From the NCBI GenBank assembly GCA_021813235.1, contig JAKALG010000001.1, positions 1 to 19,580 on the forward strand: a stretch of 19,580 bases of DNA, written 5' to 3'. The notes below the pieces were generated by a model. It searched no databases, was not told the DNA's origin, and saw nothing but the letters and a program-made list of their open reading frames with translations. Numbering within the stretch: the stretch's first letter is position 1; each line of letters starts with the position of its first letter. Shown piece by piece: positions 8,450-15,722 of the stretch. The translations under genes and the position numbers were made by a program. The stretch comes from a bacterium (lineage in GTDB: Bacteria > Patescibacteria > Paceibacteria > UBA9973).

Positions 8450-9028
8450 TTACATAAACATTAAAAAGTTTGAATTTGTATCATCATATAGTCCGGGATT
8501 AAAACCACTTGGGACAGATTGAGCAAAGGTTGTCGCACCAAAATTATAAGTTCCACTTACACTCGCTCCATATGTTCCACCCACCAGTGCAAAAAACGTT
8601 CCACTCAAAGAAGTAAAGGCTGTACCCTGAGAAACACCATTTTTATAGAAAGTAATAGTGCCAGCACCCATATCAAGAGCAAATCCAATAACATCATTTG
8701 TAGTATATGTTGCTCCATAAGCAGCCCCTGAACCATTATTATATTTCTGACCATTTGCCCCATAATACCCATACCCATTGGCATCACTCCCCGGATAAGG
8801 ATTACTACTATTTATATCAGCAGTAGAAAGACCAATACCACTTAAAAGAGGATTTCCAGCTCCATCAACTGAACCTACGGTCATTTCCCAATACCATTTT
8901 CCACTTGATTTTCCAATAGTAGAACGTACCGCACCCGGAGTTATACTAACTGCCGCAGTTAAATTACCACCAGAGAGAGTTACCCCGGCTGATTTATCTG
9001 ATGGATTCCAAGTTGCATAAGTTCTCAT
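8450..9028 (-). CDS. SPRY-domain (concanavalin-like) virion protein
   Basis: The protein has 192 residues. Residues about 43-168 show a SPRY-type beta-sandwich pattern: GKWYWEMTVGSVDG at the first core strand, a 'GIGL' turn, GYGYYGANGQKYNNG, then TTNDVIGFALDMGAGTITFY followed by KNGVSQGTAF, which is the 'D-x-I-G-x-x-x-D-x-x-x-x-x-I-x-F-x-x-N-G' signature of this fold. SPRY domains bind proteins or other ligands. In phages they are found in fibre or capsid-surface proteins, so surface binding is the likely role. It follows the collagen-like fibre by six bases and may form part of the same fibre or its tip. The N-terminal 40 residues (NPSDKSAGVTLSGGNLTAAV) are also part of the usual sandwich edge. 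No signal peptide. Confidence 0.78.
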   Translation of the reverse strand: MRTYATWNPSDKSAGVTLSGGNLTAAVSITPGAVRSTIGKSSGKWYWEMTVGSVDGAGNPLLSGIGLSTADINSSNPYPGSDANGYGYYGANGQKYNNGSGAAYGATYTTNDVIGFALDMGAGTITFYKNGVSQGTAFTSLSGTFFALVGGTYGASVSGTYNFGATTFAQSVPSGFNPGLYDDTNSNFLMFM

Positions 9029-9034
9029 ATATTT

Positions 9035-10750
9035 TTATGTTTCTTGTGCTGATGCCACACACATCCATTTATTAAGTGAATTAGCTGTATTATAAATAAA
9101 ACCAACATGAAGAATTTTACTTATCACAGTTGTTGTTGGTAAAACAACTCCACCAGCTACATAAATTGCATTCCAAGAAAGTGACCGAGCGATTCCATTA
9201 TCTTTTATTCGAATAATAAGTTTTTGAGCATTCACTGGAGTACCAGTTGGTGCACCAAAAGTGGCGGCTTGAGCCAAAGCAGTCAAGTCGTAAAGGTCAG
9301 TCGTGTCAGCGTTCGGGGTTGGAGTAGCTGAGTCAGTAGTTCCGTTTACTCGAGTTCCATAAGCTGGTTGAGGACCGGTGTATCCCGTGTAACCAGTATA
9401 TCCAGTTGGACCAGTTACTGTACTTGCTGCTCCTGTATAACCAGTATATCCAGTTGGACCAGTGACAGTGCTCGCTGCTCCTGTATAACCTGTATAACCC
9501 GTGTAGCCAGTAGGACCAGTTACTGTTGACGCAGCACCTGTATATCCTGTATAGCCTGTATAGCCTGTAGGTCCAGTAACCGTAGAGGCGGCTCCAGTAT
9601 ATCCAGTGTATCCCGTATAGCCTGTAGGACCAGTGACTGTTGAAGCTGGTCCTGTATATCCTGTATAACCAGTAGGACCAGTTACCGTTGATGCGGCTCC
9701 TGTGTAACCTGTGTAGCCAGTATATCCTGTTGGACCAGTGACTGTTGAAGCTGGTCCTGTGTATCCAGTATATCCTGTTGGGCCAGTAACAGTTGATGAA
9801 GCTCCAGTATAACCCGTATAACCCGTATACCCAGTTGGACCCGTGACCGTACTTGCAGCACCTGTATATCCTGTATAACCTGTGTAGCCAGTAGGTCCAG
9901 TTACGGTACTTGCGGCTCCAGTGTATCCCGTATATCCAGTGTATCCAGTAGGACCTGTAACTGTTGAGGCAGCACCCGTATATCCAGTGTACCCAGTATA
10001 TCCAGTTGGTCCAGTAACAGTTGATGCTGCTCCTGTATAACCTGTGTACCCAGTAGGACCTGTAACTGTGCTTGTTGCTCCAGTGTAACCAGTATAGCCA
10101 GTATAACCAGTTGGACCAGTTACTGTTGATGATGCACCTGTATAACCAGTGTAACCTGTGTAACCTGTCGGTCCAGTTACCGTACTCGCTGGTCCTGTGT
10201 ATCCAGTGTAACCAGTAGGTCCTGTAACCGTAGAAGCGGCTCCTGTATATCCTGTGTATCCTGTGTATCCAGTAGGACCAGTTACAGTTGAAGTTGCACC
10301 AGTGTATCCTGTGTAACCTGTGGGACCTGTGTATCCAGTGTAGCCAGTATATCCCGTAGCACCTTGTATCCCTTGAGGTCCTGTATATCCCGTGTATCCC
10401 GTTGCACCAATATCTCCTTGAGAACCAGTATATCCTGTGTAGCCCGTTGGTCCTGTAACTGATGGTCCAGTGTATCCTGTCGGACCTGTATAACCAGTGT
10501 AACCAGTTGGTCCCGTGTAACCAGTGTAACCAGTGGGACCAGTGTATCCAGTATAACCTGTGTAGCCCGTATACCCAGTGTAACCTGTGTAACCTGTGTA
10601 TCCAGTAGCACCAATGAGTTCTGTTTTTAATGCTTTTTTTGTGGTACCTGACGCTGCCATTGATGTATCAGAAACATCAACAACAACAATAAGGTCGTTA
10701 TCTGCGACTGGGCTCAATGATGTCAAATCCGAAATTTTTGCATCTGCCAT
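9035..10750 (-). CDS. Collagen-like phage fibre protein
   Basis: The protein has 571 residues in three parts. Residues 1-46 ([20 protein letters not shown] and on to KTELIGAT) resemble short N-terminal anchoring segments I recall from phage fibre proteins. Residues 47 to about 461 are Gly-X-Y triplets, nearly all GYT and GPT, broken at regular steps by STVT. Residues about 459-571 are a compact C-terminal domain (for example [20 protein letters not shown]), a likely trimerisation head. Collagen-like repeats in phages form trimeric rods in tail or head fibres, and this one should make a rod well over 100 nm in principle if all triplets are helical (inference). The stretch carries almost no charged residues. 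It begins one base after the stop of the preceding small gene (TAATATG). The distance from the capsid genes suggests a tail rather than head location, but this is uncertain. Confidence 0.85.
   Translation of the reverse strand: MADAKISDLTSLSPVADNDLIVVVDVSDTSMAASGTTKKALKTELIGATGYTGYTGYTGYTGYTGYTGYTGPTGYTGYTGPTGYTGYTGPTGYTGPSVTGPTGYTGYTGSQGDIGATGYTGYTGPQGIQGATGYTGYTGYTGPTGYTGYTGATSTVTGPTGYTGYTGYTGAASTVTGPTGYTGYTGPASTVTGPTGYTGYTGYTGASSTVTGPTGYTGYTGYTGATSTVTGPTGYTGYTGAASTVTGPTGYTGYTGYTGAASTVTGPTGYTGYTGYTGAASTVTGPTGYTGYTGYTGAASTVTGPTGYTGYTGYTGASSTVTGPTGYTGYTGPASTVTGPTGYTGYTGYTGAASTVTGPTGYTGYTGPASTVTGPTGYTGYTGYTGAASTVTGPTGYTGYTGYTGAASTVTGPTGYTGYTGYTGAASTVTGPTGYTGYTGAASTVTGPTGYTGYTGYTGPQPAYGTRVNGTTDSATPTPNADTTDLYDLTALAQAATFGAPTGTPVNAQKLIIRIKDNGIARSLSWNAIYVAGGVVLPTTTVISKILHVGFIYNTANSLNKWMCVASAQET
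9368..10612 (-). repeat. Collagen-like coding repeat array (17 STVT-bounded units)
   Basis: The array is built from 9-base Gly-X-Y triplets. By my count STVT appears 17 times, each followed by GPT and two or three GYT triplets and then GAA, GAS, GAT or GPA. The Gly-to-Gly distance across STVT is seven residues, so every unit has the same break in the collagen register. At DNA level the copies differ at many third codon positions. Confidence 0.9.
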
Positions 10751-10751
10751 A

Positions 10752-10955
10752 TTATATCTTTTGTAAATTTGTTAAACCCGACCTATTTTTATATCCGCTT
10801 GATTGTTCTAAAACTATTCTATCTCCATTTTCCTGTAATAAATAAGATAATGATTCCTGTAACAAAAAATATAATCCTCTATCTATCGCAGATAAATTCT
10901 TTGAAATATTCGTTAGACTTGATGAAGTTTTTGATATATTAGTGAGACTTGGCAT
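10752..10955 (-). CDS. Small virion-module protein with repeated LTNISK motif
   Basis: The protein has 67 residues, beginning [20 protein letters not shown], so the segment SLTNISK occurs twice, with a looser copy at the end (SGLTNLQK). The middle, [20 protein letters not shown], alternates Leu/Ile with polar residues. 'LLQENGD'-type short segments of this kind occur, as I recall, in small proteins encoded near phage fibre genes. It overlaps the upstream methyltransferase gene by 17 bases (10939-10955) and abuts the collagen-like fibre gene (TAATATG). No membrane segment or catalytic motif. Function unknown; fibre connection is suggested only by location. Confidence 0.6.
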   Translation of the reverse strand: MPSLTNISKTSSSLTNISKNLSAIDRGLYFLLQESLSYLLQENGDRIVLEQSSGYKNRSGLTNLQKI

Positions 10956-11436
10956 ATAATGTTATTATGAGACTTAATTCATTTGGTGTTATGATATGGT
11001 TATAATCTTTGAAATCCGCATCACACCAGAAAGTTTTATGTCGTTCCCATTCATTTCCATTTACGGGGTCTTGTTCTATAAATTTACTTGGTGTTGAGAT
11101 TAGGATATTTCCTTTTTCCAATAATCTATTTAATAGTGGATAGACTTCATCTTTTTCCCAATGTTCTATTACATCTATTAAAAGATATAAATCATACTTA
11201 TCAACATCCGCAGTTAATATATTATCAATGTAGATATTCCTATAAATCTCCTCTTGTAATTTTGTAATATACGGTTTATATACCTCTAAACCGTCTACTA
11301 TTACTCCTGGCATATATTCTTTTATAAGAAATCCGTATTTTCCTCTCCCAAATCCAACATCAAGAACACTCGTTGGTTGAAGTGTTGCTATTGTCTGTAA
11401 TATATTAAGTATTGAATGTGGATAAGATGATGGCAT
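10939..11436 (-). CDS. SAM-dependent methyltransferase (class I, short)
   Basis: The protein has 165 residues. Motif I, VLDVGFGRGKYG, is at residues 24-35, an acidic ribose-binding candidate E51 lies in DGLEVY, and DVIEHW at 88-93 is the 'DVLEH' motif of small-molecule methyltransferases. The C-terminal half (ILISTPSKFIEQDPVNGNEW) has the typical post-strand-5 'STP' form. It is shorter than many class I enzymes and has little room for a separate substrate domain. The methyl acceptor is unknown; a sugar or other small group is more in keeping with the motif than DNA. It begins one base after the stop of the glycosyltransferase gene, whose C-terminal domain it resembles, so the two probably act in one pathway (inference). 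Confidence 0.82.
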   Translation of the reverse strand: MPSSYPHSILNILQTIATLQPTSVLDVGFGRGKYGFLIKEYMPGVIVDGLEVYKPYITKLQEEIYRNIYIDNILTADVDKYDLYLLIDVIEHWEKDEVYPLLNRLLEKGNILISTPSKFIEQDPVNGNEWERHKTFWCDADFKDYNHIITPNELSLIITLYAKSH

Positions 11437-11437
11437 A

Positions 11438-14404
11438 TTAGTATTTTATACACCAGAGTGCGTCCCACCGATTCTTTTCATCTGAATGAAAGTTACGCAA
11501 TAAGGTTGTCTTATATCCTCGACTTCTAAAGTCTTGTTCAACCCATAGACTCTTGTGGTCTTGACTATCCGCATGAAAATGATTCTCTCTAAACTCTTTT
11601 TCTAACGGAATAAAGATAAATGCTTTTTTCAATGTCTCAATTACCTTTATAGATTTCTCTTTTTCCAGATGTTCTAAAACATCAAATATCATTACGAAAT
11701 CATATCCAGAGAAGTCATATCCATCTAAATCGGCAAGAGTAAAATTAACATCTTTACATAACCAATCGGCTTTTTTCCCTTCATCAATATATGGTTGATG
11801 AATATCAATATGGTCTAATCGTCCAAAGTTAAGATAAGGAAGTTGTCGTGCTATTCCAGACCCCATATCTCCTACTCCTACATTAAGAACTTTTAGTTTA
11901 TGTAAGTCTTTGATAGGAAGTTTTAACCGCAAGTCAATCGGTGGTATTGTATAACAATATTTCTTTCTTCCTCCCCAATTTCTTTCTTTTCGTATTTCTT
12001 CAAATGTTTTTTTATCCTGTTCTAATATTTCACTAGGAAGTTCTCCACTTGTAACTCTACCAAAATGATGAATGTATGATTCTTTTATTTCTTTTACTTC
12101 TTTCTCAAAATCTATCCTTAACATTTCATAAATAAAGTTATCACCACACCAAATTTTTAGTCGTTCATCTATTGGTCCAACTCTATTCCACGTTTCTTTT
12201 TTTAACATAAAACACGAACCAATATATGGAAGTCCAGTTATATTCCCATCTATATTTGATTTTCTTCCTATCCCATTCGGAAAGTCAGTTGGTAATTGTC
12301 CGTATGTATGATATGGAGAAACCATCCATACTTCATCATTTAATGAATTGATAAGTGGTTGGTCCCAATTTGGAGAAAATAGAATATCGTTATTACAAAT
12401 TGCTATATATGGAAGTGTTGCAAGTGACGCACCCAGATTCCATGCTTTTATCAATCCTCCTCCATTGATAGAATTGAATACTATGGGAATATGATGTCGT
12501 TCTAATTCTTTCAAGTGAGGAGTGAAATCCTCTTTTGAACCGTCATCAATAAGAATAATTTGTCCCAAACTTGGAGTATTCTTTACCAGACTTTCAACCA
12601 TATCCCGTGTCATCTGTAGATTATCCTTAAATGGAATGACCGCAGATAGTTTAATATGAGGTTGAATAAAGTTTTCCCGTAATTCAAATCCAATTTCTTC
12701 AGAACGCTTTTTCAGTAATGCCCTATCTTCATCATAGAATTGTTGTGCGACTTTATACACCGCATCAACTTCTCCTTTGAAATCCGCACGAATTGGATGA
12801 TTATGTAATACTTTTGCTTTTTCTGCCCATACATATTTATCCATTTTTCTACATCGTTCGGTTAATTCATTGTCACATCCGTTATGATGATACCCAGTAT
12901 GGAAGAACTCTCCATCCAAATAGGGAAGTAATTTTTTACTTGCCAACCAGTGAGTTGCAAATTCTCCATGCCAGTACATATCATTTAATCCAACAAGTCC
13001 ATCCATATCTTTTCCAAATGCTTCGTACATTTTATTAACCGCTTCTTTTAAGAAATTTGGTTGAGGAATAACATCATTAGCAAGAAACATCACCAACTCT
13101 CCTGAACAAGAGTCAGTTCCTTCCTTAACAAGTTTTGGTACTCCTTTTCTATTTTCAAATGAATCTTTCAAGATAACGACATCATAATTTGAATATCCAG
13201 CATTTTCTTTTATTGCATCAGTACATTTCTTTAATCCTTCTTCTCTCCCAAGTGTAGGAATTATTATAGAAACGTGTGGTTGTGGTATTTCTTCTGGAAA
13301 GAAACTTAGGTTTGTCTTATATACTTGATTTCCAGGGTCTAACCGCAATGCCTCTAATAATGCTTTTCGTGCTTCTTCTATTTTTCCTTGATTGAACAAA
13401 CAAACACTAATTTGTCCCCACGGATAATGTCCATAATTTGGTGCCCAATTTGCATAATAATTACCTTTTGGAATTTCTAATGCGTGACGATATAATCGTT
13501 CCGCCTCATTCCATAATTTATCTTCATATTTAATCCCCGCCATAGAAAGTAATCCTTCCCTGCGGTTCATATCATACGTAAACGCTATTGCATAACACTC
13601 TAACGCTTTCTGTCTATCTCCTAACGCTTTATAACAATCACCCATAAAAATATAAGATTGTCCCTGTTCTGTTCTCCAACCATGATTTTTAATATGTTGT
13701 TCAAACATCTTTATTGCTTCCTTAAACTTTCCCGTATAGAAAAGTTCTCGTGCAAAATAATGACAGTTTCTGTCGTCATAAGGACCACGAATATAATCAA
13801 TCGCCAAACCCTTTAGATATTGTCCTCTTTGGGTTTCTTGGTTTTGATAATGTTTTAAAAATATCTTATCGGTATATTGACTCTTTCCTTCTCCCGATAA
13901 CACTTCGTGGATGTTTCGCACCCATTTAAATCTCTTTCTATTGTAAAATTTGCTATGAATAAACTGTATTAACGGATTTCCATAATTATCCCACGAGAAT
14001 ACAAAGTTATATTCTAGTCTATCTATTTGCGTATCAAGTAGCTTTTCTACTCCTGGTAAATCCCATTCAACTACCTCATCACAATCAGGCATAAAAATCA
14101 TATCATTTCGTGCCTTTTCTGCTATCCAATTTCTTGCTTCCGCAAAATTAAATGCCTTATCTCCAACCTTAATATTATTATCACCGACAAGTTCATCTAT
14201 TTTAGATTTCATTTCTTCATCAATGATAATATCAAACCTATTTTCATAAACCGTTGCTCCAAATGATTTCGCCACCTCTATTGTTTTATCAGTAGAACCC
14301 GTATCAACGACAATAACTTCATCGACACCCTTAACGGATTCGAGAAGTCTTGGTAATGTCTTTTCCTCGTTGCGGGCAATTAAAACAACCGAAAATTTTG
14401 CCAT
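11438..14404 (-). CDS. Multi-domain glycosyltransferase: GT2 - TPR - GT2 - GT2 - methyltransferase
   Basis: The protein has 988 residues. Residues 1 to about 185 are a GT-A family-2 domain: FSVVLIARNEEKTLPRLLES, VDTGSTDKT and a DCD at 107-109 as metal-binding DxD. Residues about 215-365 carry TPR-like helices (KFKEAIKMFEQHI, RQKALECYAIAF, NEAERLYRHALEI, IEEARKALLEALRLDP). Residues about 377-545 form a second GT2-like domain (VSIIIPTLGREEGLKKC, LANDV at 441-445). Residues about 585-785 form a third (AVIPFKDNLQMTRDMVESLV, IDDGSKED at 619-626, NND at 671-673). Residues about 828-988 form a class I methyltransferase domain (LNVGVGDMGSG at 840-850, DVLEH at 908-912). The combination suggests assembly of an oligosaccharide with a methylated sugar on a protein or glycan carrier. 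TPR-GT2 enzymes can glycosylate peptides. Flanked by virion genes on both sides; targets could be the two collagen-like proteins (inference). No membrane segment. Confidence 0.85.
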   Translation of the reverse strand: MAKFSVVLIARNEEKTLPRLLESVKGVDEVIVVDTGSTDKTIEVAKSFGATVYENRFDIIIDEEMKSKIDELVGDNNIKVGDKAFNFAEARNWIAEKARNDMIFMPDCDEVVEWDLPGVEKLLDTQIDRLEYNFVFSWDNYGNPLIQFIHSKFYNRKRFKWVRNIHEVLSGEGKSQYTDKIFLKHYQNQETQRGQYLKGLAIDYIRGPYDDRNCHYFARELFYTGKFKEAIKMFEQHIKNHGWRTEQGQSYIFMGDCYKALGDRQKALECYAIAFTYDMNRREGLLSMAGIKYEDKLWNEAERLYRHALEIPKGNYYANWAPNYGHYPWGQISVCLFNQGKIEEARKALLEALRLDPGNQVYKTNLSFFPEEIPQPHVSIIIPTLGREEGLKKCTDAIKENAGYSNYDVVILKDSFENRKGVPKLVKEGTDSCSGELVMFLANDVIPQPNFLKEAVNKMYEAFGKDMDGLVGLNDMYWHGEFATHWLASKKLLPYLDGEFFHTGYHHNGCDNELTERCRKMDKYVWAEKAKVLHNHPIRADFKGEVDAVYKVAQQFYDEDRALLKKRSEEIGFELRENFIQPHIKLSAVIPFKDNLQMTRDMVESLVKNTPSLGQIILIDDGSKEDFTPHLKELERHHIPIVFNSINGGGLIKAWNLGASLATLPYIAICNNDILFSPNWDQPLINSLNDEVWMVSPYHTYGQLPTDFPNGIGRKSNIDGNITGLPYIGSCFMLKKETWNRVGPIDERLKIWCGDNFIYEMLRIDFEKEVKEIKESYIHHFGRVTSGELPSEILEQDKKTFEEIRKERNWGGRKKYCYTIPPIDLRLKLPIKDLHKLKVLNVGVGDMGSGIARQLPYLNFGRLDHIDIHQPYIDEGKKADWLCKDVNFTLADLDGYDFSGYDFVMIFDVLEHLEKEKSIKVIETLKKAFIFIPLEKEFRENHFHADSQDHKSLWVEQDFRSRGYKTTLLRNFHSDEKNRWDALWCIKY

Positions 14405-14412
14405 ATTTATTT

Positions 14413-14706
14413 TTATGCTGGTCTATATGCGACTGTTATATCTTGTGCTGCCGTTGAAGTAACAATAGTAATTCCATTATTTGTGCATACATCACCAAAA
14501 TCAAGTGATACTTGATTAGCAAGTAATGTCGCTGGACTTGTAATTGTTGCTATTATTACATTTTGTGCTGCGGTCCCATCATAAACCGTAATTACACCAT
14601 TTGCTGTTGCTTTGTTAATTACAATTTTTGATAATATTGCTGGACCCGCACTTACTGTGGTTGTAGTTGGTGCAGCTAAAGTTATATTTTTATATATATT
14701 TGCCAT
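14413..14706 (-). CDS. Small beta-rich virion protein
   Basis: The protein has 97 residues. It has a Thr/Ala/Val-rich sequence with regular beta alternation: TTTTVSAGPAILSKIVINKA, NGVITVYDGTAA, IIATITSPATLL and IVTSTAAQDITVAYRPA. It resembles small proteins I recall near capsid and fibre genes of uncultured phages, where they may be decoration or fibre-base proteins. No Cys pair, membrane segment or catalytic motif. A hairpin lies just upstream in the leader. The position between a collagen-like head-fibre candidate and the glycosyltransferase supports a virion role, but the exact function is unknown. Confidence 0.65.
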   Translation of the reverse strand: MANIYKNITLAAPTTTTVSAGPAILSKIVINKATANGVITVYDGTAAQNVIIATITSPATLLANQVSLDFGDVCTNNGITIVTSTAAQDITVAYRPA

Positions 14707-14715
14707 ATTTTTATT

Positions 14716-14748
14716 TTTGACGGTTTACTTATGGTAGAAACCGTCAAA
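14716..14748 (-). promoter_or_regulatory. Perfect 11-bp hairpin in the 53-base gap before the small beta-rich gene
   Basis: TTTGACGGTTT (14716-14726) pairs perfectly with AAACCGTCAAA (14738-14748) around an 11-base loop. On the transcribed strand the stem is followed by AATAAAAATATG, not a U-run, so it is not a standard intrinsic terminator. It could mark an RNA processing site, protect the 3' end of the collagen-like message, or control the next start, whose ATG lies about ten bases beyond the stem. Confidence 0.55.
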
Positions 14749-14759
14749 GACCAAAAGAA

Positions 14760-15599
14760 CTACGCTTGTATCATTACCGTAAATTGCACATCTTCGCCTG
14801 TACCTGGTGCTACCGATACCGTTCCCGTAAGAACATCATTTGTTTTAGAAAGCAACAAATGAGAAGGTGCTGGATTTCCAGTAACTCCAGAAACATAATA
14901 TCCGATAATTGTTCCTCCAGTTGGACACGTACCAGTTACAGTAAGTGTGGTATCAGAAAATATAAGATTTGTTCCTGTAAACGATGCTGCAGCTCCTGTG
15001 TATCCAGTGTAACCTGTGTACCCAGTTGGACCTGTATAGCCCGTATAACCCGTAGGACCCGTAACCGTACTTGCTGCACCAGCAGCTCCTGTGTAACCAG
15101 TGTACCCAGTGTATCCAGTAGGACCAGTAACGGTTGAAGCTGCACCAGTGTATCCAGTATATCCAGTTGCCCCAATCGCTCCTTGAGGACCAGCTGCTCC
15201 CTGTGCTCCAGTGTAACCAGTGTAACCTGTGTAGCCAGTATATCCCGTATATCCTGTTGGACCTGTTACGGTACTTGCGGCTCCAGTATCTCCAGTAGGA
15301 CCAGTGTAACCAGTGTAACCTGTGTATCCAGTTGCTCCTTGTGCTCCAGTACCAAGTACATTGAAATCACAAGAAGTTGTAGAACCCTCATTCACATAAT
15401 AAGTTGTTCCTGCTCCTCCATCGCTATCAACCCAAGTACAACCAACTGCAAATCCCGCTGAACCATCAGTAGGAATTGTTGCACCAGTTATCTCGGTAGC
15501 GTTTCCAGAAGCATCGAAGTTTATTACAGTGACGGTAACTCCACCAACTGTTTTCGTTTCTCCCGCAATCTGTAATGCTCTATTAAATAATTTTGCCAT
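14760..15599 (-). CDS. Collagen-like head-fibre candidate
   Basis: The protein has 279 residues. Residues 1-84 form an N-terminal domain ([20 protein letters not shown], then [17 protein letters not shown]). As I recall, similar segments occur in proteins encoded next to phage coat genes. Residues 85 to about 204 are Gly-X-Y triplets, mostly GYT and GPT with some GAQ, GAA, GPQ and GAI, with three STVT breaks of the same kind as in the longer fibre. Residues about 205-279 are a beta-rich C-terminal domain ([20 protein letters not shown]). The position directly downstream of the coat gene points to a head fibre or capsid decoration. The start at 15599 is supported by AGGAG ten bases upstream. 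The shared STVT unit shows that both collagen regions come from a common source. Confidence 0.8.
   Translation of the reverse strand: MAKLFNRALQIAGETKTVGGVTVTVINFDASGNATEITGATIPTDGSAGFAVGCTWVDSDGGAGTTYYVNEGSTTSCDFNVLGTGAQGATGYTGYTGYTGPTGDTGAASTVTGPTGYTGYTGYTGYTGYTGAQGAAGPQGAIGATGYTGYTGAASTVTGPTGYTGYTGYTGAAGAASTVTGPTGYTGYTGPTGYTGYTGYTGAAASFTGTNLIFSDTTLTVTGTCPTGGTIIGYYVSGVTGNPAPSHLLLSKTNDVLTGTVSVAPGTGEDVQFTVMIQA
14988..15347 (-). repeat. Collagen-like coding repeat array in the head-fibre candidate
   Basis: The array consists of roughly 40 Gly-X-Y triplets, with STVT interruptions at residues 109-112, 155-158 and 177-180 of the protein. The triplets [16 protein letters not shown] in the middle give this array a slightly more varied composition than the longer one at 9368-10612. 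Confidence 0.88.
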
Positions 15600-15609
15600 T
15601 TTTGTTTGT

Positions 15610-15614
15610 CTCCT
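15610..15614 (-). promoter_or_regulatory. Shine-Dalgarno site AGGAG for the collagen-like head-fibre candidate
   Basis: On the minus strand AGGAG is followed by ten bases (ACAAACAAAA) and the ATG at 15599. It is the clearest ribosome-binding site in the window and suggests that this gene is translated independently of the coat gene. Confidence 0.7.
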
Positions 15615-15627
15615 ACCACCTTATAGA

Positions 15628-15709
15628 GAGTTCTTAAATTAGATAAGACTCTTACCCAATTCTCACGACTATATGTGTCCACCTAAATAGGGTTTAACCG
15701 CCAACCCTA
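15628..15709 (-). promoter_or_regulatory. Two short hairpins in the coat-to-fibre intergenic leader
   Basis: The 123-base gap after the coat gene is the largest between the coat gene and the fibre. At 15688-15709, TAGGGTT pairs with AACCCTA around an eight-base loop, just after the coat stop; on the transcript it is followed by UUUAGG, so at most it is a weak terminator. At 15628-15651, GAGTTCTTA pairs with TAAGACTC with one bulged base, ahead of the AGGAG site. Such structures could lower read-through from the abundant coat message. No convincing promoter was seen in the gap. Confidence 0.35.
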
Positions 15710-15722
15710 AAGGTTTAAAGAA

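Noticed and set aside
9368..10612. Dense short repeats that could suggest a CRISPR array or satellite DNA
   Set aside because: The repeats have a 9-base period in one open frame, translate to Gly-X-Y triplets and have no spacers of constant length.
8450..10750. Diversity-generating retroelement acting on the fibre or SPRY gene
   Set aside because: No reverse transcriptase, template repeat or adenine-biased variable region was seen, and the SPRY domain is not a C-type lectin fold.
15688..15709. Intrinsic terminator after the coat gene
   Set aside because: The stem has only seven pairs and is followed by UUUAGG, not a U-run; kept only as a weak hairpin.
15600..15722. Sigma-70-type promoter (TATAGT or TATAAG as -10) before the head-fibre candidate
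   Set aside because: No acceptable -35 sequence was found at the right distance; in AT-rich DNA such -10 matches are common by chance.
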